The translations under genes were made by a program, and so were the position numbers. From the NCBI GenBank assembly GCA_040394635.1, contig JBEBRW010000023.1, positions 1 to 64,000 on the forward strand: a DNA stretch of 64,000 bases, in the 5' to 3' direction. Positions 34,061 to 41,867 of the stretch are shown here, piece after piece. Origin of the DNA: UBA5239 sp040394635. Lineage in GTDB: Bacteria > Verrucomicrobiota > Lentisphaeria > Victivallales > Victivallaceae. How positions within the stretch are numbered: position 1 is the first letter of the stretch; each line of letters starts with the position of its first letter. Below the pieces are notes generated by a model. The model did not search any database and was not told the origin of the DNA. It saw only the letters and a program-made list of their open reading frames with translations.

Positions 34061-34891
34061 GTGCTTGAGCAGAGTATCCAATCCTTTGAGAAGCTGACCG
34101 GCTGCTCGATTACGATTATCGACAATGACCGGGTGTTTTCCCAGCGGCGGCTGCGGTCGTTTTTCGTCGGGCTTCGCAGCTCGCATCAGAAAAACCGGGT
34201 CTGCAGCTGCGGTTTCGACGGCAAATGCATCCAGTTCTGCCGCTACGAGATGAACGGCTACTGCCTGAGCATGAAAAGCTCGGAGCCGTTCGTGAACCAT
34301 TGCTGGAAAGGACTGAGCGAAATCGTCACGCCCTTGAATGACGGCAATGTCCATTACGGCATGTTCTACTGCGGCATCTGGCGTTCGACGGAAAAAGACG
34401 CGCCGGAGGGGCTGCCGGAGGAGTTCTACCGCTTTCGCGATGAGTTGCCGGTGCTGACCCCGGAACGCGAAACCGAGCTGAAGCAGCTCTGTGCCGTGTT
34501 TGCCGACGGTATCATGTTCGCCCTGCGGAAATACCACTTGCAGCAGGCGGTGCCAAGCGGTTCGCGCAGCGTCAAAATCTTTGATTTCATCCGCAATCAC
34601 GCAGTGGAAAACATCGGGTTGCCGGATCTCGCGCGGGAGCTGAAGCTCTCCGAATCGCGGACCAGTCTGCTGGTCAAAGAGCTTTACGGAAAAACCTTCA
34701 GCGAACTGCTGCAGCTGGAGCGGATCGGGCGGGCCAGGCAATACCTCGCCGCCACTGAACTCAGGCTTCATGAAATCGCTTCGCTCTGCGGTTTCTACGA
34801 CGAATTTCACTTAAGCAAAGTATTCAAGCGCCACATGGGGCTCTCGCCACGCCAGTGGCGGGATGAGAATGAACATAATTTGCTCGTCTGA
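34061..34891 (+). CDS. AraC-family regulator with N-terminal PocR-like sensory domain
   Basis: 276 residues from the GTG at 34061, which has AGGTG just upstream. The open frame extends to TTG 33920, but that part is AT-rich and contains the promoter and hairpin. The N-terminal half is cysteine-rich (CSCGFDGKCIQFCRYEMNGYC) and continues EIVTPLNDGNVHYGMFYCG, the pattern of PocR domains that bind small ligands. The C terminus has the AraC double helix-turn-helix (IGLPDLARELKLSESRTSLL, then HEIASLCGFYDEFHLSKVFK). It is upstream of the small membrane peptide and the SGNH hydrolase. The regulated genes are not known. Confidence 0.82.
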   Translation: MLEQSIQSFEKLTGCSITIIDNDRVFSQRRLRSFFVGLRSSHQKNRVCSCGFDGKCIQFCRYEMNGYCLSMKSSEPFVNHCWKGLSEIVTPLNDGNVHYGMFYCGIWRSTEKDAPEGLPEEFYRFRDELPVLTPERETELKQLCAVFADGIMFALRKYHLQQAVPSGSRSVKIFDFIRNHAVENIGLPDLARELKLSESRTSLLVKELYGKTFSELLQLERIGRARQYLAATELRLHEIASLCGFYDEFHLSKVFKRHMGLSPRQWRDENEHNLLV

Positions 34892-34981
34892 TATACGTTA
34901 AATGTCTTTTTTGAAGTCGGTGAGTTTTATGTGTAAATTTGTAATATATTGATTTTAAGCGTATTATATTTTTCTTGAATT

Positions 34982-34998
34982 TTGGCACGCATCCTGCT
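34982..34998 (+). promoter_or_regulatory. Predicted sigma-54 promoter of the small membrane peptide gene
   Basis: TTGGCACGCATCCTGCT matches the sigma-54 consensus TTGGCACG-N4-TTGC-W except for one base (C for T before TGC). The invariant GG (34984-34985) and GC (34996-34997) have the required ten bases between them. Transcription would start near 35009, leaving a leader of about 22 bases containing AAGGAG before the ATG at 35031. A sigma-54 activator gene lies at 46548-48509. Confidence 0.75.
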
Positions 34999-35030
34999 TT
35001 TATATTTGCATCCAAACAAGGAGTGCAAAA

Positions 35031-35270
35031 ATGAAAACAGGACTTAAACAACTGATGATGGCAGTACTGATGATATTGGCAATGACCACCGGTTTGCATG
35101 CGGCGGAAACCACTGCAACCGTAATCAACTTCGCGTCCGGCGAAACCATGTGGATTATCGGCCTGATTCTGGGGGGTGGAGTAGCGGTATACCGCACCGC
35201 GGCCCGGCATGCCCGTCAGGACGCGGAACAGCCGCCGGACAACGATGAAGAATCCCCGAAAAATTCATGA
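35031..35270 (+). CDS. Small secreted/membrane peptide of unknown function
   Basis: 79 residues. AAGGAG precedes the ATG. A Sec signal peptide (about 1-24, cleavage after GLHA) is followed by a short polar stretch, a membrane helix at about 40-55 (MWIIGLILGGGVAVY) and a very polar acidic tail (QDAEQPPDNDEESPKNS). If processed, the mature product would be about 55 residues with one membrane span. I do not recognise a family. Its promoter looks sigma-54 dependent. The only sigma-54-type operon I see nearby is the exporter operon at 45608-51430. Any functional link to that exporter is inference. Confidence 0.72.
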   Translation: MKTGLKQLMMAVLMILAMTTGLHAAETTATVINFASGETMWIIGLILGGGVAVYRTAARHARQDAEQPPDNDEESPKNS

Positions 35271-35369
35271 GATACACTACTTTTGTAAAAATACTATAAT
35301 GTGGTTGGTTCGGTGGTGGGTTTTGTGGTAGTATGAGGCGAAGAATTCGTCAAAAAATCTGATTATTTA

Positions 35370-35397
35370 TTGTATTTTCTGCAAATCAACTTATATT
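35370..35397 (+). promoter_or_regulatory. Possible promoter of the SGNH hydrolase gene
   Basis: TTGTAT (35370-35375), 16 bases and TATATT (35392-35397), about 50 bases upstream of the ATG at 35450. The surrounding 180 bases between the peptide gene and this gene are AT-rich and hold no other recognisable signal. Confidence 0.4.
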
Positions 35398-35449
35398 TTT
35401 TTCCAATTTCCACATCCGGTTGATAATAAGCAGAAAGGAAGATGAATTC

Positions 35450-36868
35450 ATGAAGAAAGTATTCTTTTTACTACTGGGTCTCTGTACTGTCGCCATCGCC
35501 GCGGAACCAAACAGCCTCGCCAATCCCGGTTTCGAAGCCCAGGGGAAATGGCGGTTGGCGAATAATATCAAAGGTTCTTTCCAGATACTTTCGGATGCTG
35601 CCATTGCCAAAAGCGGCAAAGGGTACGGGGAATTAAAAACAGCCGACGGCACATCGAAAACCCGTTGTATTCAGGTTTCTGCGCTGCGTCAGCTGTGGGG
35701 AAAAAGTTTCCGCTACAGCATCTATGCCAAGGGCAGCGGCGAAATCATTCTCGGCGCATTCACGCATTCCGCCAAGTCGGACAAATATCAATGGCAGAAA
35801 AATACCACTGCATTGTCGGATCAATACCAGCAGATCGTTTTCGATTTTTCGATTGACGATGTGCCCGCGGCGACATTTGTCCTGGCCGTTGAAATCCGCG
35901 GCGAAGGAAGCGTGGCGCAACTCGACGACGCTTCGCTGATCGCGATCGTCAAGCCGGGCGCGGAGCTGACCGCCGCTCCTCCCCATCTGGTGATTCCGGA
36001 GGGCGCCGAAGTTCCGCCGATTGCATTTGAATTCACTCAGGATGGCAAGAAAGTCGACAATGCGGTCATCACTACGGCCCGGACCAGCAACAAAGAAATG
36101 GGCGCGGTCAAGGACGCCGGAGTTACTGCCGAGGTCTTCGTCGACAGGGCTCCCGTCGACCAATTCAAGAAACTCGATGCCGCCGCCGCCGGCATCAAAC
36201 TAAGCAAACCCATGCATATTCTTTATATCGGCGACAGTCTCACCGATTATGAGCGCGACCACAACTATGCCGACAAAGTCAATTATTTCCTGAATAAATA
36301 CAATCCGGGCAAAGCGTCGTTCCGCAACGCCGGAGTCGGCGGCGATTTCATCACCCGCGTGCTCGGCCGCCTTGAGGGTGTAAACGGCGGCAAACGGGCA
36401 TACCGTCAGGAAATGTATGACCGGCTGTGGGCGGAAAAATACGACCTGATCTGCATTTTCCTCGGGCACAACGACACCAAGCTGAATGCAGAGCAAAAAC
36501 CCTTTGTAAGTTCCGCCGACCAGGAGCAGGGCTACCGCAAAGCCATCGAAATCATCCGGGCAAACAGCGATGCGCCGATCCTCCTGATCAGTCCCACCTC
36601 TTCCGTCTACGAAATCGGTCTGGCCATGAGAGAAAAGAATCCCAAGTCCATGCTGTTCGGCAACCCGGAAGAAGTGGGGAAATTTGACGCCATGCTGCGG
36701 AAACTCTCCGCGGAACTGAAGCTGGATTATCTGGATGTATACACGAAAACCCGCGACTACCAACCCGCGAAGAAGGCCCTCTTCATCAATGATGGAATTC
36801 ACTTTACCGAAGAAGGCAATCGCTTCATCGCCCAACTGTTGCTTGAACATTTCGCCGGGAAACGCTGA
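35450..36868 (+). CDS. Secreted SGNH/GDSL hydrolase with N-terminal carbohydrate-binding-like domain
   Basis: 472 residues from the ATG at 35450. AAAGGAAG lies upstream. Signal peptide about 1-18, then a jelly-roll-like domain (SLANPGFEAQGKWRLANN, FRYSIYAKGSGEIILGAF). The C-terminal 220 residues form an SGNH esterase: block I Ser in YIGDSLTDY, block II Gly in NAGVGGDF, block III Asn in FLGHNDTKL, block V Asp and His in NDGIHFTEEG. It probably removes acyl groups such as acetate from a polysaccharide outside the cytoplasm. It is convergent with the lipid-like cluster, with stop codons five bases apart. Confidence 0.86.
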   Translation: MKKVFFLLLGLCTVAIAAEPNSLANPGFEAQGKWRLANNIKGSFQILSDAAIAKSGKGYGELKTADGTSKTRCIQVSALRQLWGKSFRYSIYAKGSGEIILGAFTHSAKSDKYQWQKNTTALSDQYQQIVFDFSIDDVPAATFVLAVEIRGEGSVAQLDDASLIAIVKPGAELTAAPPHLVIPEGAEVPPIAFEFTQDGKKVDNAVITTARTSNKEMGAVKDAGVTAEVFVDRAPVDQFKKLDAAAAGIKLSKPMHILYIGDSLTDYERDHNYADKVNYFLNKYNPGKASFRNAGVGGDFITRVLGRLEGVNGGKRAYRQEMYDRLWAEKYDLICIFLGHNDTKLNAEQKPFVSSADQEQGYRKAIEIIRANSDAPILLISPTSSVYEIGLAMREKNPKSMLFGNPEEVGKFDAMLRKLSAELKLDYLDVYTKTRDYQPAKKALFINDGIHFTEEGNRFIAQLLLEHFAGKR

Positions 36869-36873
36869 AGGAC

Positions 36874-38409
36874 TTACTGATTTCGCAGTTGTTCCAGAAG
36901 CACGCCGTAATCGAATTTTGATTGATGCCGGGGATCGCGCGGCAGGTGATCGAACCAGTGGATCTCTGCCCCGGCCAGGCCGAGGCCGGATAAATCGGGG
37001 TTCGCCTCCTGCCGGTCCGGAGTTCTTTCCAGCGCCGCAATGATCCGATCCTGAACTTGCAGGACGGTCCCGGCGTGAACACCAGGAAGTTGCTTCAGGA
37101 GGTATTCACAAATCATGGGATAGCAGGTTTTGCCGTCCGGCAGCGTGAATAAGGTACCGGCACGGCCCAGCAGAAAAAGCCGCCCCGCTGCGTCAATTCG
37201 TCCGGCGTCGCCGGTGCGGTGAAATATCCGGTTGCCCACCCGGATTTTGTTCTCCTTCATTGCGTCGGGACTGTTGAAATAACTTTTCAGGACGTGATTG
37301 CCGCTGACACAGATTTCGCCGGCGGCCCCGGGCGGCAAGCGGAAATCCTGCCATTCCGCATCGCTGAAAGCCGGCAGCGGCCCCTTCTGAATCGGGATAA
37401 TCGCCAGCTCAATATAAGGCGAAATATCGCCCACCGGAATGCCCGTTTGCGCCAGATTTTCCGCCTGCGCCAACTCGGCGGCGGAGAGGTTGCTGATCGG
37501 CTCCGCTTCCGTGGAGCCGTAAAGCACCCGGATATCCACCTGTGGAAAGGCCCGCTGCAGCTGACGTGCCAGATCCGGAAAAACCGCCGCCCCGCCGGTA
37601 AACAACCGCCGCAGCGTGGGGATGCTGTGACCGTTTGAAGCGGCGGAGAGCTTCTCATAAAAAGCCGGCGACCCGGCGGTGGAGCAAACTCCATAGCGTT
37701 CCGCCTCGGCGATGATCTGCGGAGCATCGATATCGGCCGGGCGGCGCGGATCGAAATCGGGAATCAGCGTAGTGGCGCCGCAGGCCAGATTATTGAGCAC
37801 GAAAATCGGCAGAGTGGCCAGGTCGACATCGCCCGGTTGAATTTGCAGTTCTTCCTGCAGGACACGGTGTTGCTCCATCAGGAAGCCATGGCTGCGCAGC
37901 GCGGCTTTCGGCCGGCCGGTGCTGCCGGTGGTGAAGGTGATCAGTGCCGCATCGTCCGGGGCGGCCGGATAAGGCGGCATGGCGTCCGGCGTTTTGTCCT
38001 GCGGCCAATGGGGAAAAGAATGCAGCAGTTTGACCGGCATCCGGCGCAAATTGGCGGAGCGCAGCAGCAGCAGAAAAGCCCGGGGAATGCCGATCAGCCC
38101 CCGGCAATCGGCGATTTCCAGCGCCAGTTCCAGGCGTTGCCGGTTCGACCAGGCGTCGAGAAAAACTGCAGTGGCGCCCAGGTGAAAAATCGCCAGCAGA
38201 ATTTCGTAAAGTCCGATCGTCATCGGCACGAAAACCAATAAGCGATCACCCGGTTTGATCCCTTTGCGCCGCAGCAATCCGGCACGAATCCGTACCCGGT
38301 CGGCCAGCTCGCCGTAAGTGATCGACTGCCCCCGGTGAATAATCGCGGTCCGCTCCGGGAAATCCGCCTCGTAACGGAACAGAAGTTCCGCAATGTTGCT
38401 GCTGTTCAT
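36874..38409 (-). CDS. AMP-binding acyl/aryl-CoA ligase-like enzyme
   Basis: 511 residues. Adenylation-domain motifs in order: TFTTGSTGRPKAALRSHG (phosphate-binding loop), VLYGSTEAEPIS, FHRTGDAGRID, and the C-terminal lysine in DPRHQSKFDYG. The tail PRDPRHQSKFD is close to that of OleC-like and long-chain acyl-activating enzymes. It activates a carboxylate with ATP. It is the last gene of six packed minus-strand genes and overlaps the GNAT gene by four bases. The acid cannot be predicted. Confidence 0.85.
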   Translation of the reverse strand: MNSSNIAELLFRYEADFPERTAIIHRGQSITYGELADRVRIRAGLLRRKGIKPGDRLLVFVPMTIGLYEILLAIFHLGATAVFLDAWSNRQRLELALEIADCRGLIGIPRAFLLLLRSANLRRMPVKLLHSFPHWPQDKTPDAMPPYPAAPDDAALITFTTGSTGRPKAALRSHGFLMEQHRVLQEELQIQPGDVDLATLPIFVLNNLACGATTLIPDFDPRRPADIDAPQIIAEAERYGVCSTAGSPAFYEKLSAASNGHSIPTLRRLFTGGAAVFPDLARQLQRAFPQVDIRVLYGSTEAEPISNLSAAELAQAENLAQTGIPVGDISPYIELAIIPIQKGPLPAFSDAEWQDFRLPPGAAGEICVSGNHVLKSYFNSPDAMKENKIRVGNRIFHRTGDAGRIDAAGRLFLLGRAGTLFTLPDGKTCYPMICEYLLKQLPGVHAGTVLQVQDRIIAALERTPDRQEANPDLSGLGLAGAEIHWFDHLPRDPRHQSKFDYGVLLEQLRNQ

Positions 38410-39395
38410 ACCAGTGCCCTGCCGTACAGACGGTAACGGTGGTAGATTTCGGCGTGTTTGCCGATCCGGGCGGAGGTATTGCCGGCATGCATGAGCGCGT
38501 GATAAACGGCCTTGCAGCCCGCCTCGTGAGCCCGTTGCTGAAAGAGCTCCACCAGATAACCTCCGAGCCCCCGGCAGGCGGGTTCCGGCGATACCGCCAG
38601 CGTTTTGATAATCAGCTCCCCGGCCTGCGGGCGGAGGTGATTGTTCACGGCAAAGAGGAAACCGGCGAGCGACCCATCCGCCTTCTCCGCCAGCAGGACA
38701 TTTTCGCTTTGCAGCAGCGGTAGTAACCGCTGATATTGCTGGAAAAAGGGCTCGAACGGCACCGGGGTATACAGAAAATTGTTGCGGAAACTGGCCAGCG
38801 AGAGGTCGTAAATACGCCGCAGTTCGGCCTCCGCCGCTTCCGTGCGGAAATTCCGGATGGTGAAGCCGCGCGCGGCAAAGAGTTCCGCGGAGCGCCCGGC
38901 CCGCGCGAAATCCTCGGGCGTCAGCTCGAGCCGGGTCGAGATGTATTCGGCGATCGTTTCGAAACGGCTGTTTTCGAACAGCTCCTGATAATACGGCTCG
39001 CTGCGGTTGTCGAGAAAAAACGGCGGGTTATTGCCGGGCAGTGTGACCCGGTAACTCTGCCAGGTGGAGCCGTTGATCGGGCCGATCAGGTAATTGTGGC
39101 CGAGGCGGCGGAAATGCCCGGAAACGGCATCGAACAGCATTACCGCGCCTTGCTGATCCTGGAGGCTCTCAAAATATCCCAGCAGCCCCGGCACCGCATC
39201 ATGAAATTGCATCAGCGGATTGACCAGCGCCGCCCCGCGAGCCAACGGTTCGCCATCCTTCAAAACCAGGAAAAAATGGCCCGATCCGGGCAATTGCTCC
39301 GGGGCCTCGCCCGGATAAAAGCGTTGACGCAGGGCGCGGAACAGCAGCAGTTGTTCGCTGTCAGCGGCGTCAAAGGAACGGATTTCATAGCTCAT
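38406..39395 (-). CDS. GNAT-family acyltransferase-like protein
   Basis: 329 residues. The C-terminal part holds a GNAT acyl-CoA loop (EPACRGLGGYLVELF) after the strand IIKTLAVSP. The N-terminal part is a diverged second GNAT-like half (ending NYLIGPINGSTWQSYRV). Tandem-GNAT proteins of this length transfer acyl or aminoacyl groups. It lies between the AMP ligase (4-base overlap) and the membrane kinase-like gene (4-base gap), suggesting transfer of the acid activated by the ligase (inference). Confidence 0.75.
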   Translation of the reverse strand: MSYEIRSFDAADSEQLLLFRALRQRFYPGEAPEQLPGSGHFFLVLKDGEPLARGAALVNPLMQFHDAVPGLLGYFESLQDQQGAVMLFDAVSGHFRRLGHNYLIGPINGSTWQSYRVTLPGNNPPFFLDNRSEPYYQELFENSRFETIAEYISTRLELTPEDFARAGRSAELFAARGFTIRNFRTEAAEAELRRIYDLSLASFRNNFLYTPVPFEPFFQQYQRLLPLLQSENVLLAEKADGSLAGFLFAVNNHLRPQAGELIIKTLAVSPEPACRGLGGYLVELFQQRAHEAGCKAVYHALMHAGNTSARIGKHAEIYHRYRLYGRALV

Positions 39396-39399
39396 ATCG

Positions 39400-40761
39400 T
39401 TACCCCTTTAAGAAAAAATACAACAGATTGGCGGCAGCCGGCAGCGCCGAACCGATAAACGTCAGCAGCATCCGCATTTGCAGCAGTTTACGCGAAAGCG
39501 GTTTGGACGCGCAGCCGCGCCCGTACCAGATGCCCCCGATCACCAGCGTAATCAGATAAACGGCGGCGACCTGAATCAGCTGCTGCAGCCAGGTACCCGG
39601 AAATACCCAATGAATCAGCAGCACCGGTATCGACACAAGGACAATGACGTCGCGGACGAGTTGGAACACGGAATACTCGGCATCGCGCCGGGTCCGCTGG
39701 ATGACCATCTGGGCGGTCAGGGCCGTGATCATCGAGGCGAAAAAGCAATGTTGAATGACGAGTCCGAAAATTCTGGCGGAGAGATTGGCCAGCAGCAGCC
39801 AGATCACCGGCGCCACGATCAGGTAAAAGGTCGGCTGGACACGATAAACCGTTTCCGGGTCGTCGGGCGTCCTGATCACCCAATCGGTACGGCAAATCAG
39901 GATCACACAGTAGAGAAACGGCAGCATCCAGAACACATCCACCAGCCCCCAGCCGGTGTAAGCGGCCAGCGTCAGCGCAATGTACCCGGAAACGCCGATT
40001 TTGCGGAACGGACGCATGATGAGGAACAGCAGGAATCCGGTCGACGCCAGCGCCAGGAGCTGAAACGCAATCATCGCGGTATCGGGAACGGCATTTTTCG
40101 CCAGGATGACAATGGTGCCGAGCGGGATGAAAAGATTGTCCGCGCCATCCAGCGAAATCGCCTCGAACAGCGTGACCAGCACCGCCACCAGCACCGCCAC
40201 CAGCACGGTTTCGATTCGCCCCATGTCGGACAGCAACAGCAGCGCCAGATGGGTGATCAGAAAAGTCAGCAGGAAAAAAATGACGGAGCCCTCGATACTT
40301 TTGCGGTTTCCTTTTTCCACGTCATAACCGTTGCGCCCGTAGATCTTGCCGATAATGGCCGCCATGCTGTCCGAAAGCGCCAGCACCATGATGCCGATCT
40401 GAAAAAACAGCATCCGGTGGAGCAGCGAACAGATCAGGAAGCTCAGGAAAATGGCGATCGGGTGATAGATGCCGCCGTAACTTTTCCGGTCCACATCGTG
40501 CACCGATGCCAGAAGGCTGAACCTGGCCGAGAAAAAAATGATCAGCGTAAAAACGACGCAAAGCGCAAAAACGCTCCAGATATTCTGGAAAAGATAGGGA
40601 AACGAAAGCGCCACCACACAACCGCCGAAGTGAACGATTTTCCGGGTGAATTCGCCTTTCATCCCAACTTTTTTCCGCAGAAATTCGCCAATGCCGAAAA
40701 GCAGCAGAAAGAGCACGCTGACACATCCCATCCCGAGCAATTCAGAGAGCAGTGGACTCAT
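39400..40761 (-). CDS. Polytopic membrane protein, phytol/dolichol kinase-like
   Basis: 453 residues with a dozen or more membrane segments. The first 215 residues resemble phytol and dolichol kinases and CDP-diacylglycerol synthases: EFTRKIVHFGGCVVAL, ALSDSMAAIIGKIYG, NRKSIEGSVIFF. Members use CTP or another nucleotide to phosphorylate a membrane isoprenoid alcohol. The second half has further helices that I do not recognise. It overlaps the BtaA-like gene by four bases. A kinase for an isoprenoid alcohol would fit the UbiA gene of the same operon. Confidence 0.7.
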   Translation of the reverse strand: MSPLLSELLGMGCVSVLFLLLFGIGEFLRKKVGMKGEFTRKIVHFGGCVVALSFPYLFQNIWSVFALCVVFTLIIFFSARFSLLASVHDVDRKSYGGIYHPIAIFLSFLICSLLHRMLFFQIGIMVLALSDSMAAIIGKIYGRNGYDVEKGNRKSIEGSVIFFLLTFLITHLALLLLSDMGRIETVLVAVLVAVLVTLFEAISLDGADNLFIPLGTIVILAKNAVPDTAMIAFQLLALASTGFLLFLIMRPFRKIGVSGYIALTLAAYTGWGLVDVFWMLPFLYCVILICRTDWVIRTPDDPETVYRVQPTFYLIVAPVIWLLLANLSARIFGLVIQHCFFASMITALTAQMVIQRTRRDAEYSVFQLVRDVIVLVSIPVLLIHWVFPGTWLQQLIQVAAVYLITLVIGGIWYGRGCASKPLSRKLLQMRMLLTFIGSALPAAANLLYFFLKG

Positions 40762-41867
40762 AGACCACCCTCCGCCCGGACTTCATCCACCAGGTAACGG
40801 CAATAGAAGAACGCCCGGTTTTCCCGGAAGAGTTTCTCCGACAGTTCGCTTAATTGCGTCAGCCGGTCCGGGAAATATTCGCTCAACCGGCGTTCGACCA
40901 TCATGTTGTAATAAGCCATGCGAGCGCCCGGCGCGGCCAGCGAAAGGAGCTGGGCGGTGACAATTTTCACCAGCGGAATATCCATGTATTCAAAGATGTC
41001 CGAAAGATTGAAGAAATCGAATTTCCCGTCATAATGTTTCGCCACATCTTCCGGGGTGCCCAGAAATAACTCCAGCGAGCCGAGGTTGCGGCGGATGATT
41101 TCGAAATTCTCCTTTTCAAGATAGTGCGGCAGTGCCCCTGCGAAGTTGCCGGTCACAATATAGCGCAGATAGGGGTTGTCATGCGTGGGCAGTACTGTCA
41201 GCGCGTATTCGGTGCGCCGCCTCAAGCTGTTGGCGATGAAATTCCGGTCGACATATTTGAAAAATTCCGGATCGCGCCCCAGCCGCCCCATCACGAAACG
41301 GTTGAAAAACAGCCGGAACAGCAGCCGGAAACGGAGGTTGTTCCACTTGCGCCGGTAAAACTCCGTCCGCTCCGCTTCCGTCTTGGATGCCAATAGTTTG
41401 CGGCGGGTTTTCCGGGAGTGGATCAGCGGCAGCAAGCGGCGGCCGAAAAGCTGGAAATAATGCTCGAATTTACCCTGATGAATCACCCCGGCGGCAATCT
41501 GCTCGCGATGCGCATCAAAATAGGATGCGGCCCGGGCGGACAGCTGAGGATGCAGTTGATCGTAAATAGCCAGCCGGTTCCGGCAGGGCGTGAAACCCAG
41601 GAAACCCAGCAGCATGTCGTAATCCAACTCTGCAATGGCGCATTTTTTCAGCTCAACCAGGGCCAATTGCACCGGGTTCAAATCAAAAGCGACGACCTTG
41701 GCCGGATTGGCGGTCAGCAGCGAAAACGAATTGTCACCGGCGGAGGCAATCGATAGGCAATTCTTCCCCTCGAGCCGGAACGCGTCCCGCAGCAGCGCCG
41801 GGTCCTCCCAGCAATTGGCGTAACGGATAAAATCAAAATCGGTCCGTTCCTGGATTCCCTTGCTCAT
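40758..41867 (-). CDS. DUF3419/BtaA-like S-adenosylmethionine aminocarboxypropyl transferase
   Basis: 369 residues. Starts with YANCWEDPALLRDAF, and LSIASAGDNSFSLL plus VVAFDLNPVQLALVELK form the SAM-binding core seen in BtaA. BtaA moves the 3-amino-3-carboxypropyl group of SAM onto diacylglycerol, the first step to betaine lipid. No BtaB-like N-methyltransferase is in the window, so the product here may stay unmethylated or the acceptor may differ. Coupled by 4-base overlaps to both neighbours. Confidence 0.8.
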   Translation of the reverse strand: MSKGIQERTDFDFIRYANCWEDPALLRDAFRLEGKNCLSIASAGDNSFSLLTANPAKVVAFDLNPVQLALVELKKCAIAELDYDMLLGFLGFTPCRNRLAIYDQLHPQLSARAASYFDAHREQIAAGVIHQGKFEHYFQLFGRRLLPLIHSRKTRRKLLASKTEAERTEFYRRKWNNLRFRLLFRLFFNRFVMGRLGRDPEFFKYVDRNFIANSLRRRTEYALTVLPTHDNPYLRYIVTGNFAGALPHYLEKENFEIIRRNLGSLELFLGTPEDVAKHYDGKFDFFNLSDIFEYMDIPLVKIVTAQLLSLAAPGARMAYYNMMVERRLSEYFPDRLTQLSELSEKLFRENRAFFYCRYLVDEVRAEGGL

